From positions 1-21,429 of the forward strand of contig DFKI01000143.1 in NCBI GenBank assembly GCA_002373325.1: a stretch of DNA of 21,429 nt. The letters run 5' to 3'. Of the stretch, positions 1 through 7,709 are shown one piece after another. Within the stretch, counting starts at the first letter, position 1. Every line of letters begins with the position of its first letter. A program made the translations under genes and the position numbers. The notes under the pieces are model-generated. The model saw only the letters and a program-made list of their open reading frames with translations. It ran no database searches and was not told the DNA's origin. The DNA is from Treponema sp. UBA3649. Lineage in GTDB: Bacteria; Spirochaetota; Spirochaetia; Treponematales; Treponemataceae.

Positions 1-76
1 TTTTGCAGAACATGAAGTTGTTGGCAAAGGTGAGCTCCTCCCATGCGGGATACTTTTTGATTTGATTTTTTCTCAT
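1..76 (-). CDS. N-terminus of Rpn/PD-(D/E)XK nuclease-family 'transposase' (partial, runs off window)
   Basis: Only the first 25 codons are present. Reading leftward from ATG at 76 the peptide begins MRKNQIKKYPAWEELTFANN and continues FMFCK before the window edge. The pattern 'W-E-E-L-T-F-x-N-N-F-M-F-C-K' matches my recollection of the N-terminus of the Rpn family (recombination-promoting nuclease / putative transposase, PD-(D/E)XK fold), which is present in many copies in treponeme genomes. The start is supported by AGAGGT at 85-90, eight bases upstream. The nuclease motifs lie outside the window, so activity and completeness cannot be judged. The gene is divergent from the surface operon to its right. 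Family assignment is by resemblance over a very short stretch. Confidence 0.6.
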   Translation of the reverse strand, partial: MRKNQIKKYPAWEELTFANNFMFCK

Positions 77-199
77 TTTGATTTACCTCTATTATATAAT
101 AGCCGCGAAAGTCTGCTACGGTAATCAAAACTGCAAAAAAATTATTAAAAATTTGAAATTCAATCCGGCGAAAAAAATCCTTAAAATTGTCACAAATGC
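77..199. other. AT-rich divergent intergenic region
   Basis: Very AT-rich spacer between the leftward Rpn-family gene and the rightward surface operon. It holds a perfect 10-bp palindrome (ATTATATAAT, 91-100) beside the ribosome binding site of the left gene, and A/T runs between 136 and 186 that could act as an upstream element for the promoter at 200-229. No ORF with a plausible start was found in it. Confidence 0.6.
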
Positions 200-229
200 T
201 TGACAAAAACCCAAGGGATTCGGTATCAT
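200..229 (+). promoter_or_regulatory. Sigma-70-type promoter of the surface operon
   Basis: A perfect -35 TTGACA at 200-205, an 18-bp spacer, and a -10 TATCAT at 224-229. The upstream DNA is A/T-rich. The predicted transcription start is around 235-237, right at the AGGAG element, so the 5' leader would be only about 13 nt and nothing but the homopolymer tract is left for post-initiation switching. This is a motif match only; the start site is inferred. Confidence 0.65.
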
Positions 230-236
230 AAAAAAA

Positions 237-241
237 AGGAG
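237..241 (+). promoter_or_regulatory. Ribosome binding site that selects TTG 249 as start
   Basis: AGGAG (within AAAAGGAGC) lies 7 nt upstream of TTG at 249, which is ideal spacing. No other ATG, GTG or TTG with a ribosome binding site exists between here and the signal-peptide codons. This element is the main argument that translation begins upstream of the C tract. Confidence 0.65.
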
Positions 242-248
242 CAAAAAG

Positions 249-936
249 TTGAGGTCAAGTTTTAATCATAAACACAAACATACCCCCCCCCCGTATATTT
301 AGGAAACACAATTTCCTTCTTGTAGCGATTTTCTTCCTTATATTAGTATTTTCCACGCAGTCCATTTTCGCAGAGGAACATACAATCAAAGTGACAGACG
401 GATTTTTCATCACAGGAAGCGTGGAGCAGATGTTCGCACCCGGAGAGCTCTCGGATTACGTTCAACCAAAACCAGGATGGAGAGCAGGATCCGGATGGAC
501 TTTTTTCATCAACAAAAGACACTCATTTCCAATCTATTTTGAAGGCGGCTACAGTTTCATCTCTGGAACGAATCCCCTTGTGCGCACTTTTGACATCTAT
601 CCGCTTGTCCTCTACGGAGGGTACACTTATTCCCCGATTCCATTTCTGGATCTTTGCGTGGAGCTTGGAGCGGGCGGATATTTAGCGTCGGTGGAGCATT
701 ACGAGACAGCCCTTGCACTTGCGGAGGGAAACCTTACCACGACCAAAGGAGGAGGTCTCTTCGTGGGACTGAAGCTCGGATGCGGAACATCACTTTTTGA
801 GCGATCGCTTGAAATCCATCTGTACGGAACCGTGGAGTGCATCATGGAAAGAGACGGACCTGTTCCACTGCCCGGACTCAACCTCACATGCAGATTCTAT
901 CCCATGAAAATCTATTCCGAGATTAGCGGCAAGTAA
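249..936 (+). CDS. Exported beta-barrel-like surface protein, probably phase-variable; out of frame as sequenced
   Basis: The body (from about 301) reads through to TAA at 934-936. From codon 301 it encodes a clear signal peptide (hydrophobic core FLLVAIFFLILVF, then STQSIFA before EEH) followed by about 190 residues rich in aromatic and glycine beta-strand segments (GWRAGSGWTFF, YFEGGYSF, LGCGTSLF), like a small outer-membrane barrel. No family was recognised. That frame has no ATG, GTG or TTG upstream before the stop at 250-252. The well-placed start TTG 249 is in another frame and stops at TAG 300-302 after 17 codons, because of a C10 run at 283-292. C9 or C12 would join TTG 249 to the signal peptide and give a 228-residue (C9) precursor. 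The GTG at 391 also opens this frame but lies after the signal peptide and lacks a good ribosome binding site. It is followed 16 bp later by the large lipoprotein gene and is probably co-transcribed. A sequencing error in the tract would equally explain the break. Confidence 0.7.
283..292 (+). repeat. C10 homopolymer (putative slipped-strand switch)
   Basis: Ten consecutive C residues in an otherwise AT-rich stretch, 34 bases after the TTG start and just before the signal-peptide codons. With 10 or 11 C the TTG frame ends within 17 or 26 codons; with 9 or 12 C it continues into the 936 stop. Poly-C/G tracts of this length are known slipped-strand contingency elements in spirochaetes, Neisseria and Campylobacter. 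Confidence 0.75.
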
Positions 937-941
937 AAAGT

Positions 942-947
942 AGGAGG
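942..947 (+). promoter_or_regulatory. Strong ribosome binding site of the beta-helix lipoprotein gene
   Basis: AGGAGG, 5 nt before ATG 953. It gives the second gene its own initiation signal, so it can be translated even when the first gene terminates early. Confidence 0.7.
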
Positions 948-952
948 CTTAC

Positions 953-3900
953 ATGAGAACACGCGCGAAGGCTTTTTTGATTTTTTCCATTGCGTCTTTG
1001 ATTTTTTCATCCTGCAACAATTTCCTGCACGATTTGATTCCAACGTCCGAAAACGACATAAGCTCTTTCCGCGTTAAGGACATGGACGGACTTGACGTAA
1101 CGGAATCCACGGAGATTGACGAAAGCGACATTTCAATCACGGTAAAAGCCGGAAGCGATGTCTCAAAACTCTTTCCAAGCATAACGGCATCTGAAAAAAG
1201 CACGGTGATTCCCCTGACCGTAGGCTACATACATGCGGCGGCACCATCCGTGAATCTTTTGAATTTCGCAGTCCAAATGCAGGAGGCAAGAACAAGCGGA
1301 GACCTCGCTTCATGGGCGTTGAACTTCGCGCAAAAAACCCCGGATTTCCATGTGCCGGATTTGAGTCTGCCGGTTGATTTCAGGACGGTCGTTCCAGTCG
1401 CTGTGATTGCGGGGGACGGGAACACGAAAATCTATCAGGTGACGGTTGAGCATGGGGAAGTCCTTGACGAAAACGGTGAGCCACTTCCCGACCAGGGACA
1501 AAAGGAGATTGTCGCATTTTCCGTGGAAGGACAGGAGGGCGAGAGCGAGATTGACGAAAGCGGCGTGACCTTCACCATGGCCGAGGGACAGGACATCAGG
1601 GCACTCATTCCGCACGTTGAGGTTTCACAGGGAGCGACTTTCCTTCCTTTTACTCAGGACTATCTTTTAAAATATGTGGATTTCCAGGATTTCATCTCAC
1701 TTCTGAGCGGCTACAGTTCTGCGTCGGATCCGGAGAGATTCCTTGCTTCATGGCTCAGGAAAAACAACATCAGTCTTTCGGGAGAGCTTGACACGCCCAT
1801 TGATTTTTCGGACACGGTGCAGTTCATAGTACAGGCGGCGGACGGCTCGGTGAAGCTGGTTCCTGTCAGATGTGTTACCCTAATCTCTGAGATGCCTAAA
1901 CTTTCGTCATGGGTCTTCACGAAACTTTCGAACGAAAATCTTGTGCGGGATTCCGAGACCGATTTTTCATTCACGACTTTTGCCGAAGTTGAGATTGTCT
2001 TTCCATACGACTATCTGAAGGACAACGAGGAAAAGGACGAATCCTTCCGACTGGTTCCGAGCTTCACGATGGACGCGGACAGGGCAGAGTTCAGTATGGA
2101 CGACGGGGCAACATGGCAGGACCTTGTTTCCTCCGAGACGGTGATTCCTTTTACCGCAATCAAAAAGGACTGCAAGATAAGGGTGTGGAAGGGAACAAAA
2201 TCAGCGGACTATAACCTTTCGCTTAGCTACACCGAAGACCCGGACACCATCCGAAGCATAACCGACTTCCGTTTTCCAAAGAGCAAAAACCCTGCCATAA
2301 AAGCGACCGCCCTTGCGACCATTGTTGACGACGGCGACGTTGGAACAATCACAATCTCCGTTGTGTATAACGCAGGGGATGAGGCTGCCGTAAAAAGTCT
2401 AAAAGCCACATGGGTAAGTCCCGGAACAGTCTACAGCGGCGATGGATATGAAATCTCGTCTGGCTACAGTTTCTACAATTCGGAATTGGGAACCAGACAC
2501 ATGAACCTCACCTGTGTTTCCCGGAACGGCATGTACAGAAGGGTGTACAGCGTGACAATCAAATTTGTGGAAGTACAGCCGGCGGTGGCAGCGATGAGGA
2601 CATTCACCTTCCCGGCACTGCTAAATCCATCTCTCGCAGGGGATGCGGTTGGAATCATAAACGACAGCAACCAAACGATTCTTGTGAACGCGGTATACAG
2701 GACGGCGGAAAAACCTTCAAGGCTTGTGGCGGAATTCACATCAACAGGAAACGTGGATGCGGACGGAATCCCACAGTCATCGGGCTACAGCGGAAGCGAC
2801 TTCAGGTATGCAAGAAACTACACCGTCACCGCAAGCGACGACCCGGGCGTAAAAAAGACATACAGGGTGCAGGTCTCGTTCAAGTACGACACATCCATGG
2901 CATGCAGCCTTGACTCCATGGTCTTCCGAGCGGCGGACAATCCAACCCTTTCAAAGGACGTGGAAGTAAGCATCTCACAGAGCGGACTTAAGGGAAGTGC
3001 ATTCCTACCCTACGGAACCGACAGCTGGAACACCGCCCTGATTCCGACATTCGAGGCACAGGGAAAGGTGAGCGTGAACGGAGTGCCCCAGACAAGCGGC
3101 GTGGACTCATGGAACTTCTCGGATGACGTGGTATACACTGTGGAAAGCGCGGACAGAAGCGTAAGGAAGGACTACACCATCCACGTGACGGAAACAGGCT
3201 CCATAATCTACGTGGACTGCCGGGCTCAAGGACGTGGCGACGGATCCAGCTGGGAGGATGCCTTTACAACCGCGACGGCTGCGGGAGAAGCTCTGGACAT
3301 GCTCCCCGACGGCTCTTCTTTTGAAGTTTGGATAGCGGACACCGACGGAAGGGAGTACTACATTGAAGATCCTAATAGCTATGGTGGAAAGCGTTATGAT
3401 TATTTAAGGCTCAACAATGACAAGCCTGGAAGCACGATTGCGATGCGCGGAGGATTTTCAGGCACTGAAAGCTCACCAGAAGAAAGAGGCGAAGAGAGCA
3501 TGAAAAATAGAGTTCGTCAAGCTTATGTAACACCTGAAACTGAAATCAAAGCAGACCTTAAGTCTCTCGTTCTTGACGGACTGACGTGTATCGGTCTTTA
3601 TAACAACCATATAGAAGACTTGGCCATAAAAGATTTGAACCCGGGACACATCTACAACGCCTGTAACATCAATGGAAATGCCGACAGCGTCCACATCGAA
3701 AACTCAGATGTAGATTTTGGGTGGAATGATTATTACACTTTACGCACCTCAAATATCACGGCAGAAAACTCTGTTGTCAACGGGCTGCTTACCGTAAAAA
3801 ACGGGGGGGAGGCTGTTTTCAAGGAGTGCAGGACCTTCTCCAATCCTGAGGAAAAATGGCGTGGAGATGGTCTTGAAGTGAATTTTGACGGAAACGGAAA

Positions 3901-6292
3901 ATGCAGCTTCAAGGACTGCGATCTCTATGAAATACTGTATGCCGGCGGGGACGGAGAGCTGGACTTCAAGAACTGCAAGGTGGGTGTGTACAAAGACGAC
4001 ACCGATGTCCTTGACGAAAATCATTTTAATTATGAGGGACTTCACAAACGCTCCAGTAATACAAATGTAGGAAATGTCAAAATCAAGATAGAAGACTCCG
4101 AGGTTTCATTTACCAGATATGATGGTTCTTTCCCGCACACACTGGAGGCATCATCCTCCGTCCTCTACTATTACGGTAACTTAGGTGAAGGCAGGAACCT
4201 GGATATTAACATCACTGACTGCAAGCTGATAAGTCCATTAAGTATCCGAAGCGATGGAAACCTCACGATACGGAATTCTGAGGTATATAATGACATTGGA
4301 TATGATAAATTTCTGGATGGAGGTGGAAGAATATCCATTTCTTCCGCAATCTTGGACAACTGTACCTTTTATAGAACACAGAGAGATTCTAAAAAAAAGA
4401 TGTATATATCTCAGGGAGGTGGCTTCTATCCTAATTCTATTAAATCCGCATCCATCACAAACTGCAAAAACCTAACATATCTAAATTTACCCTGCACCCA
4501 GTCAGCCTCACTTACAAACAACACCTTCCTCAACACCGAGGGCGAAACCTGCGTGAACATAAGGGCACCCTCTTCATTGACTTTCACAGGAAACTCTTTG
4601 GCTCATCATGGCGTACTGGCTATATCAACTGACGGCACCTACGACATAAGTGGAAATGAAGTTGAATCCGCTGATTTTGAGACTCCCGAAGGCAAGAAAA
4701 AACTATATAGCATTGAACTAGGGGGAGATGCAACTTACACATTTGATGGAGATGAGTTTGCTAAATTTACTGTAAAGGAAGGGACTTCGGTAATTGCTTC
4801 GGCATGTAAAATCTGGGGAGGAATGGAAATAAAGAAAGAAGCCTTGGTCAGCGTAAAGGACGACACCAAAATAACCGGAGGAATAAACCTAAGCTATGGA
4901 TATCTTGAAATTAGTGACTGTGCGATAGAAGACTGCATAAGTGGCAATACATTAACGCCTAGAGGTGTTATAGATATTACGGTCGACGACCGTTCTTCTG
5001 ATTTTAAGCTTTTATACGATGAAAATACAATCAAAAGCAGGGGCGGTATTAATATAGTCAGTGGGTCGCTCAACATGAAACCAACTTCGACTTATACCGG
5101 TCTTATAATAAACGAAGGATCTCTTTTTGCATCGCAAATTCCTATACGAAGTATCAAAGGTAATGGTCGTGTTGAGCTTCAAAAATGTGAATTGAGCGGA
5201 TTTATAGAAGGACGAAGAGTAATAATAAAAGATTCTCATCCTAAAGAAAACTACTTCGCAGTTGGTGTCCATGGATTTGAAGTAGTGCTAAACGGTTCCG
5301 AAATCACTCAGAGTGTCTTCATAAGCGAAGGAGGAATACTTACCGCCGATAGCACCTCCATCGAAAAGATTCTCAGCGTGAAAGGAACGACCAAGGCAAG
5401 CAACTGCACCATAGGATCATATTATTCTAGGCATGGACAATCGACGATTTATTGGACTAATACTGATTTTAATTTTATCGATTTTAAGGACGTAAAAATT
5501 GACACAACAGGAACTGGCTTCGCCTCCTTCACAAACTGTACGATTCATTGCCCGATCTACGGCGACGGAACGACAGCGACAGGATGCACGATATACGGAA
5601 CTGTCCATGAAGGCGGTTCACTCTCACAGTTCAAGTCATGCAACCTCACGGGAGAAAACGCTTACGTGGGTCCTGAGTTCTGCGGAACCATGACAGGGTG
5701 CGAGTTCAACGGATATTTCGCATCGGAAAGAGTCAATCATTCGACAGGCACATTCGACGGATGCAGATTCAACGGTTCGGAAGGCTCTCAGCCCAAAGGA
5801 TTCGTCCTCCGCCCGGGAGCCACCGTAAAGAACATGACATTCTACAAGCACGGCAGCGACCATGGTGCAATAGTAATATATAGCAACGGAGGCGGTGACA
5901 GCTCAAGAACCACCACCATAGAAAACTGCAAATTCCTGGCATGTTACAGCAGTCGTTGCACCGGAGCCGGGGTTGGAATAAATATGGGCAACGCAGTGGT
6001 CAAGGGATGCACTTTCGTAGAGAACACGGGAACAGGTGAAGCTTACTTTTGGACAAACGAGTCCCGAACGTGTCTCCTTGAGAACTGCTATTTCGTCAAC
6101 AATAAATATGGAAGCGACGCCATCGATGCACAAATATACGGACCAAAAGGCTCATCCGTCACAGTAAAGAACTGCAAATCCGCAGCTACAATCTTTGACA
6201 TCCTGTTTAAATTCAGAAAAGGAGGAGACATCAGCTACAACGCGATCCCCACCCCAGTGATTGAAAATCGCCATGCGGCAGACTTCCTCTAA
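953..6292 (+). CDS. Giant surface lipoprotein: repeated beta-sandwich domains plus right-handed beta-helix
   Basis: A 1779-residue protein. Residues 1-21 form a lipoprotein signal: charged MRTRAK, hydrophobic core, and lipobox LIFSSC with lipidated Cys21. Residues about 36-310 hold two related units of about 130 residues (each with an E-I-D-E-S block, a P-L/F-T strand and a closing 'vQaxDGsxK' type strand). Residues about 315-745 hold four more cadherin/Ig-like beta-sandwich units, each opening with a phrase like 'ItdFrFPkskNPai' or 'MrtFtFPallNPsl' and ending in 'YsVtIkF' or 'YtIhV'. At about 750 'YVDCRAQGRGDGSSWEDAF' marks the entry to a parallel beta-helix that runs to the end, rich in 'ieNCkF', 'fkdCdl', 'mtGCeFnG' coils. 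No catalytic motif was recognised; an adhesin or glycan-interacting role is possible but unproven. It lies 16 bp after the phase-variable gene and 10 bp before the SUMF1-like gene. Residues about 800-1510 use more AT-rich codons than both ends. Confidence 0.85.
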   Translation: MRTRAKAFLIFSIASLIFSSCNNFLHDLIPTSENDISSFRVKDMDGLDVTESTEIDESDISITVKAGSDVSKLFPSITASEKSTVIPLTVGYIHAAAPSVNLLNFAVQMQEARTSGDLASWALNFAQKTPDFHVPDLSLPVDFRTVVPVAVIAGDGNTKIYQVTVEHGEVLDENGEPLPDQGQKEIVAFSVEGQEGESEIDESGVTFTMAEGQDIRALIPHVEVSQGATFLPFTQDYLLKYVDFQDFISLLSGYSSASDPERFLASWLRKNNISLSGELDTPIDFSDTVQFIVQAADGSVKLVPVRCVTLISEMPKLSSWVFTKLSNENLVRDSETDFSFTTFAEVEIVFPYDYLKDNEEKDESFRLVPSFTMDADRAEFSMDDGATWQDLVSSETVIPFTAIKKDCKIRVWKGTKSADYNLSLSYTEDPDTIRSITDFRFPKSKNPAIKATALATIVDDGDVGTITISVVYNAGDEAAVKSLKATWVSPGTVYSGDGYEISSGYSFYNSELGTRHMNLTCVSRNGMYRRVYSVTIKFVEVQPAVAAMRTFTFPALLNPSLAGDAVGIINDSNQTILVNAVYRTAEKPSRLVAEFTSTGNVDADGIPQSSGYSGSDFRYARNYTVTASDDPGVKKTYRVQVSFKYDTSMACSLDSMVFRAADNPTLSKDVEVSISQSGLKGSAFLPYGTDSWNTALIPTFEAQGKVSVNGVPQTSGVDSWNFSDDVVYTVESADRSVRKDYTIHVTETGSIIYVDCRAQGRGDGSSWEDAFTTATAAGEALDMLPDGSSFEVWIADTDGREYYIEDPNSYGGKRYDYLRLNNDKPGSTIAMRGGFSGTESSPEERGEESMKNRVRQAYVTPETEIKADLKSLVLDGLTCIGLYNNHIEDLAIKDLNPGHIYNACNINGNADSVHIENSDVDFGWNDYYTLRTSNITAENSVVNGLLTVKNGGEAVFKECRTFSNPEEKWRGDGLEVNFDGNGKCSFKDCDLYEILYAGGDGELDFKNCKVGVYKDDTDVLDENHFNYEGLHKRSSNTNVGNVKIKIEDSEVSFTRYDGSFPHTLEASSSVLYYYGNLGEGRNLDINITDCKLISPLSIRSDGNLTIRNSEVYNDIGYDKFLDGGGRISISSAILDNCTFYRTQRDSKKKMYISQGGGFYPNSIKSASITNCKNLTYLNLPCTQSASLTNNTFLNTEGETCVNIRAPSSLTFTGNSLAHHGVLAISTDGTYDISGNEVESADFETPEGKKKLYSIELGGDATYTFDGDEFAKFTVKEGTSVIASACKIWGGMEIKKEALVSVKDDTKITGGINLSYGYLEISDCAIEDCISGNTLTPRGVIDITVDDRSSDFKLLYDENTIKSRGGINIVSGSLNMKPTSTYTGLIINEGSLFASQIPIRSIKGNGRVELQKCELSGFIEGRRVIIKDSHPKENYFAVGVHGFEVVLNGSEITQSVFISEGGILTADSTSIEKILSVKGTTKASNCTIGSYYSRHGQSTIYWTNTDFNFIDFKDVKIDTTGTGFASFTNCTIHCPIYGDGTTATGCTIYGTVHEGGSLSQFKSCNLTGENAYVGPEFCGTMTGCEFNGYFASERVNHSTGTFDGCRFNGSEGSQPKGFVLRPGATVKNMTFYKHGSDHGAIVIYSNGGGDSSRTTTIENCKFLACYSSRCTGAGVGINMGNAVVKGCTFVENTGTGEAYFWTNESRTCLLENCYFVNNKYGSDAIDAQIYGPKGSSVTVKNCKSAATIFDILFKFRKGGDISYNAIPTPVIENRHAADFL

Positions 6293-6296
6293 GGAG
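6291..6296 (+). promoter_or_regulatory. Ribosome binding site deciding the start of the SUMF1-like gene
   Basis: AAGGAG overlaps the TAA stop (6290-6292) of the beta-helix gene and lies 6 nt before ATG 6303 (3 nt before the ATG at 6300). This favours ATG 6303 over the in-frame ATG at 6261 inside the upstream gene, and suggests translational coupling. Confidence 0.65.
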
Positions 6297-6302
6297 AAAA
6301 TG

Positions 6303-7622
6303 ATGAGAAATGCTTTTTATAAAATCAAGAGCTTGAGGTCCCGAATCAAGTTCGGGATGACGAACAGATCCTACCGCCTCTATTCCATCAAACCACTCGC
6401 TTCCTCTTTCCTAATTTCTATCTTCTCCCTCCTCATCACATCCTGTGCGGAAGTGTCGTTCACGGAAATCCTCAAAGGAAAGACTCTTCCGGTGACGGCA
6501 ATCAGCCTTGAGACCGAACCACTTTACACCGGCTACACATTTTCTGAAGACGGAAATCTTTTTCTCATGGAGGGGAACAAACTCACACAGACCGAATCAC
6601 TGAATCTTTCTGGGATGACAGCCCTTGCCTACCGATCCGATGGCACACCGCATGTGACAAAGGATTTTTCAGTCCCTCAACTTTCCGAAATCAACCTTGC
6701 GGAAGGAAGCACAATCATCCCGGTGACAATCGAAGGATTTTCCGACAAGGCAAACGACAACACATTTGCGGTTCAGGTCTTTTCGGCCCGAGGCACAATC
6801 AATCCATTTTCGTACAGAGTGCCGTTTTTCGCAGAGCAGGAGATGATCATCAGGACGCTGGAGATGGAGACAAGAGCCAAGACAGGGCTTTCCGACTACG
6901 AGATTGCGCGTACTGAGACCACTTTCACTTTATGGAAGGAAGTCTTTGACTGGGCTAATGAAAACGGATATGCGTTCCGAGGTGGATGCGGCACGGAAGG
7001 CTCGGACGGTAAAATAGGAGCGACGGATTTTGGAAGCGGTCAACCTGTCGCAAATGTTTCTCTGAGGGACGTTCGTGTGTGGCTCAACGCGCTGAGTGAA
7101 AAGGACGGACTGGAGCCGGTCTATCTTGACAACAAGGGAAACGCGCTGAAAGATTCAACCGACGGCTACACATGCGACAATGCCACCGTTGACTACACCA
7201 AAAACGGATGGAGACTCCCGACACAAGCTGAGTACGAGTTTGCTTCTCGCGGTGGACTTCTCTCGTGGTACGCAAAATCCTCCGGGATGCCGCCCTACAC
7301 CACATTTCCGTCCGAATCCTGCTATGACTTTCCCTATCCCGGTGCGGAATCAGAAGAGATGCTTGAATCCTACGCGGTCTACAACTCATTCAGCTCCATG
7401 CCCTGCGCCTCAAAAAACAAAAACTCACTCGGACTCTACGACCTTTCTGGAAATCTTTCGGAATGGACGGACGAAGGACCTGATGACGGAAGCGGAAAGC
7501 ACTACACCATGGGAGGCTCCTACTACGAAAGCGACAACCAGTGCCGGATTGACTCTCGGGAAAGCCTTGACGCATCCTCATTTTCCGACAGCATCGGATT
7601 CAGACTTGCAAGGATAAAATAA
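6303..7622 (+). CDS. Lipoprotein with FGE-sulfatase (SUMF1/EgtB/PvdO) domain
   Basis: A 439-residue protein from ATG 6303. It has an unusually long basic N-region of about 30 residues, a hydrophobic core (SSFLISIFSLL) and lipobox LLITSC with Cys48. Residues about 60-175 are an extracellular linker or small beta domain. Residues about 185-439 match the formylglycine-generating-enzyme fold: 'YEIARTETTFTLWKEVFDWA', 'NVSLRDVRVWLNALSEKDGL', 'GWRLPTQAEYEFASRGG', 'GLYDLSGNLSEWTDE', 'MGGSYYESDNQC' and the terminal 'SIGFRLARIK'. In true FGE the GGS segment carries two active-site cysteines. Here the second is present (NQCRID) but the first position is Glu, so oxidase activity is doubtful and a binding or structural role is more likely. 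Treponemes carry many such lipoproteins next to large surface proteins. It is the last gene of the plus-strand operon. Confidence 0.85.
   Translation: MRNAFYKIKSLRSRIKFGMTNRSYRLYSIKPLASSFLISIFSLLITSCAEVSFTEILKGKTLPVTAISLETEPLYTGYTFSEDGNLFLMEGNKLTQTESLNLSGMTALAYRSDGTPHVTKDFSVPQLSEINLAEGSTIIPVTIEGFSDKANDNTFAVQVFSARGTINPFSYRVPFFAEQEMIIRTLEMETRAKTGLSDYEIARTETTFTLWKEVFDWANENGYAFRGGCGTEGSDGKIGATDFGSGQPVANVSLRDVRVWLNALSEKDGLEPVYLDNKGNALKDSTDGYTCDNATVDYTKNGWRLPTQAEYEFASRGGLLSWYAKSSGMPPYTTFPSESCYDFPYPGAESEEMLESYAVYNSFSSMPCASKNKNSLGLYDLSGNLSEWTDEGPDDGSGKHYTMGGSYYESDNQCRIDSRESLDASSFSDSIGFRLARIK
6339..6357 (+). repeat. Small palindromic element inside the SUMF1-like coding sequence
   Basis: TCCCGAA, loop TCAAG, TTCGGGA: a perfect 7-bp stem followed by TGACG. 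It is translated in frame as part of the extended N-region of the lipoprotein signal. Palindromes of the form 'CCCGAA-N5-TTCGGGATGACG' resemble the short dispersed intergenic repeats seen in several bacterial genomes; dispersal in this genome cannot be checked from the window. Confidence 0.6.
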
Positions 7623-7629
7623 ATGCTCA

Positions 7630-7677
7630 TCCCAAACAAGCAATGCCATCCCGATAATGACATCTTTTTGTTTGGGA
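7630..7677. terminator. Stem-loop between convergent operons, possible bidirectional terminator
   Basis: TCCCAAACAA (7630-7639) pairs perfectly with TTGTTTGGGA (7668-7677); inside the loop TGCCAT and ATGACA add a second imperfect stem. It lies between the SUMF1-like stop (7622) and the usp stop (7710), where both operons must end. The uridine tail is weak on both strands (ATTTATTTTA on the minus side), so factor-independent termination is only plausible. Confidence 0.45.
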
Positions 7678-7709
7678 CATCTTCTCCCTTGCGATACAGA
7701 CACTGGAAT

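Noticed and set aside
91..100. Perfect TATAAT-containing palindrome as promoter of the leftward gene
   Set aside because: A start site 6-7 nt beyond it would fall inside or after the AGAGGT ribosome binding site, and no acceptable -35 is found at 16-18 bp.
391..936. GTG 391 as the true start of the first plus-strand gene
   Set aside because: It would cut off an obvious signal peptide encoded at about 301-372, and the nearest purine-rich element (AGAGGAA, 370-376) is about 14 nt away, too far.
6261..6302. ATG 6261 as start of the SUMF1-like lipoprotein
   Set aside because: It lies inside the upstream gene without a ribosome binding site and would lengthen an already overlong N-region; AAGGAG at 6291-6296 points to ATG 6303.
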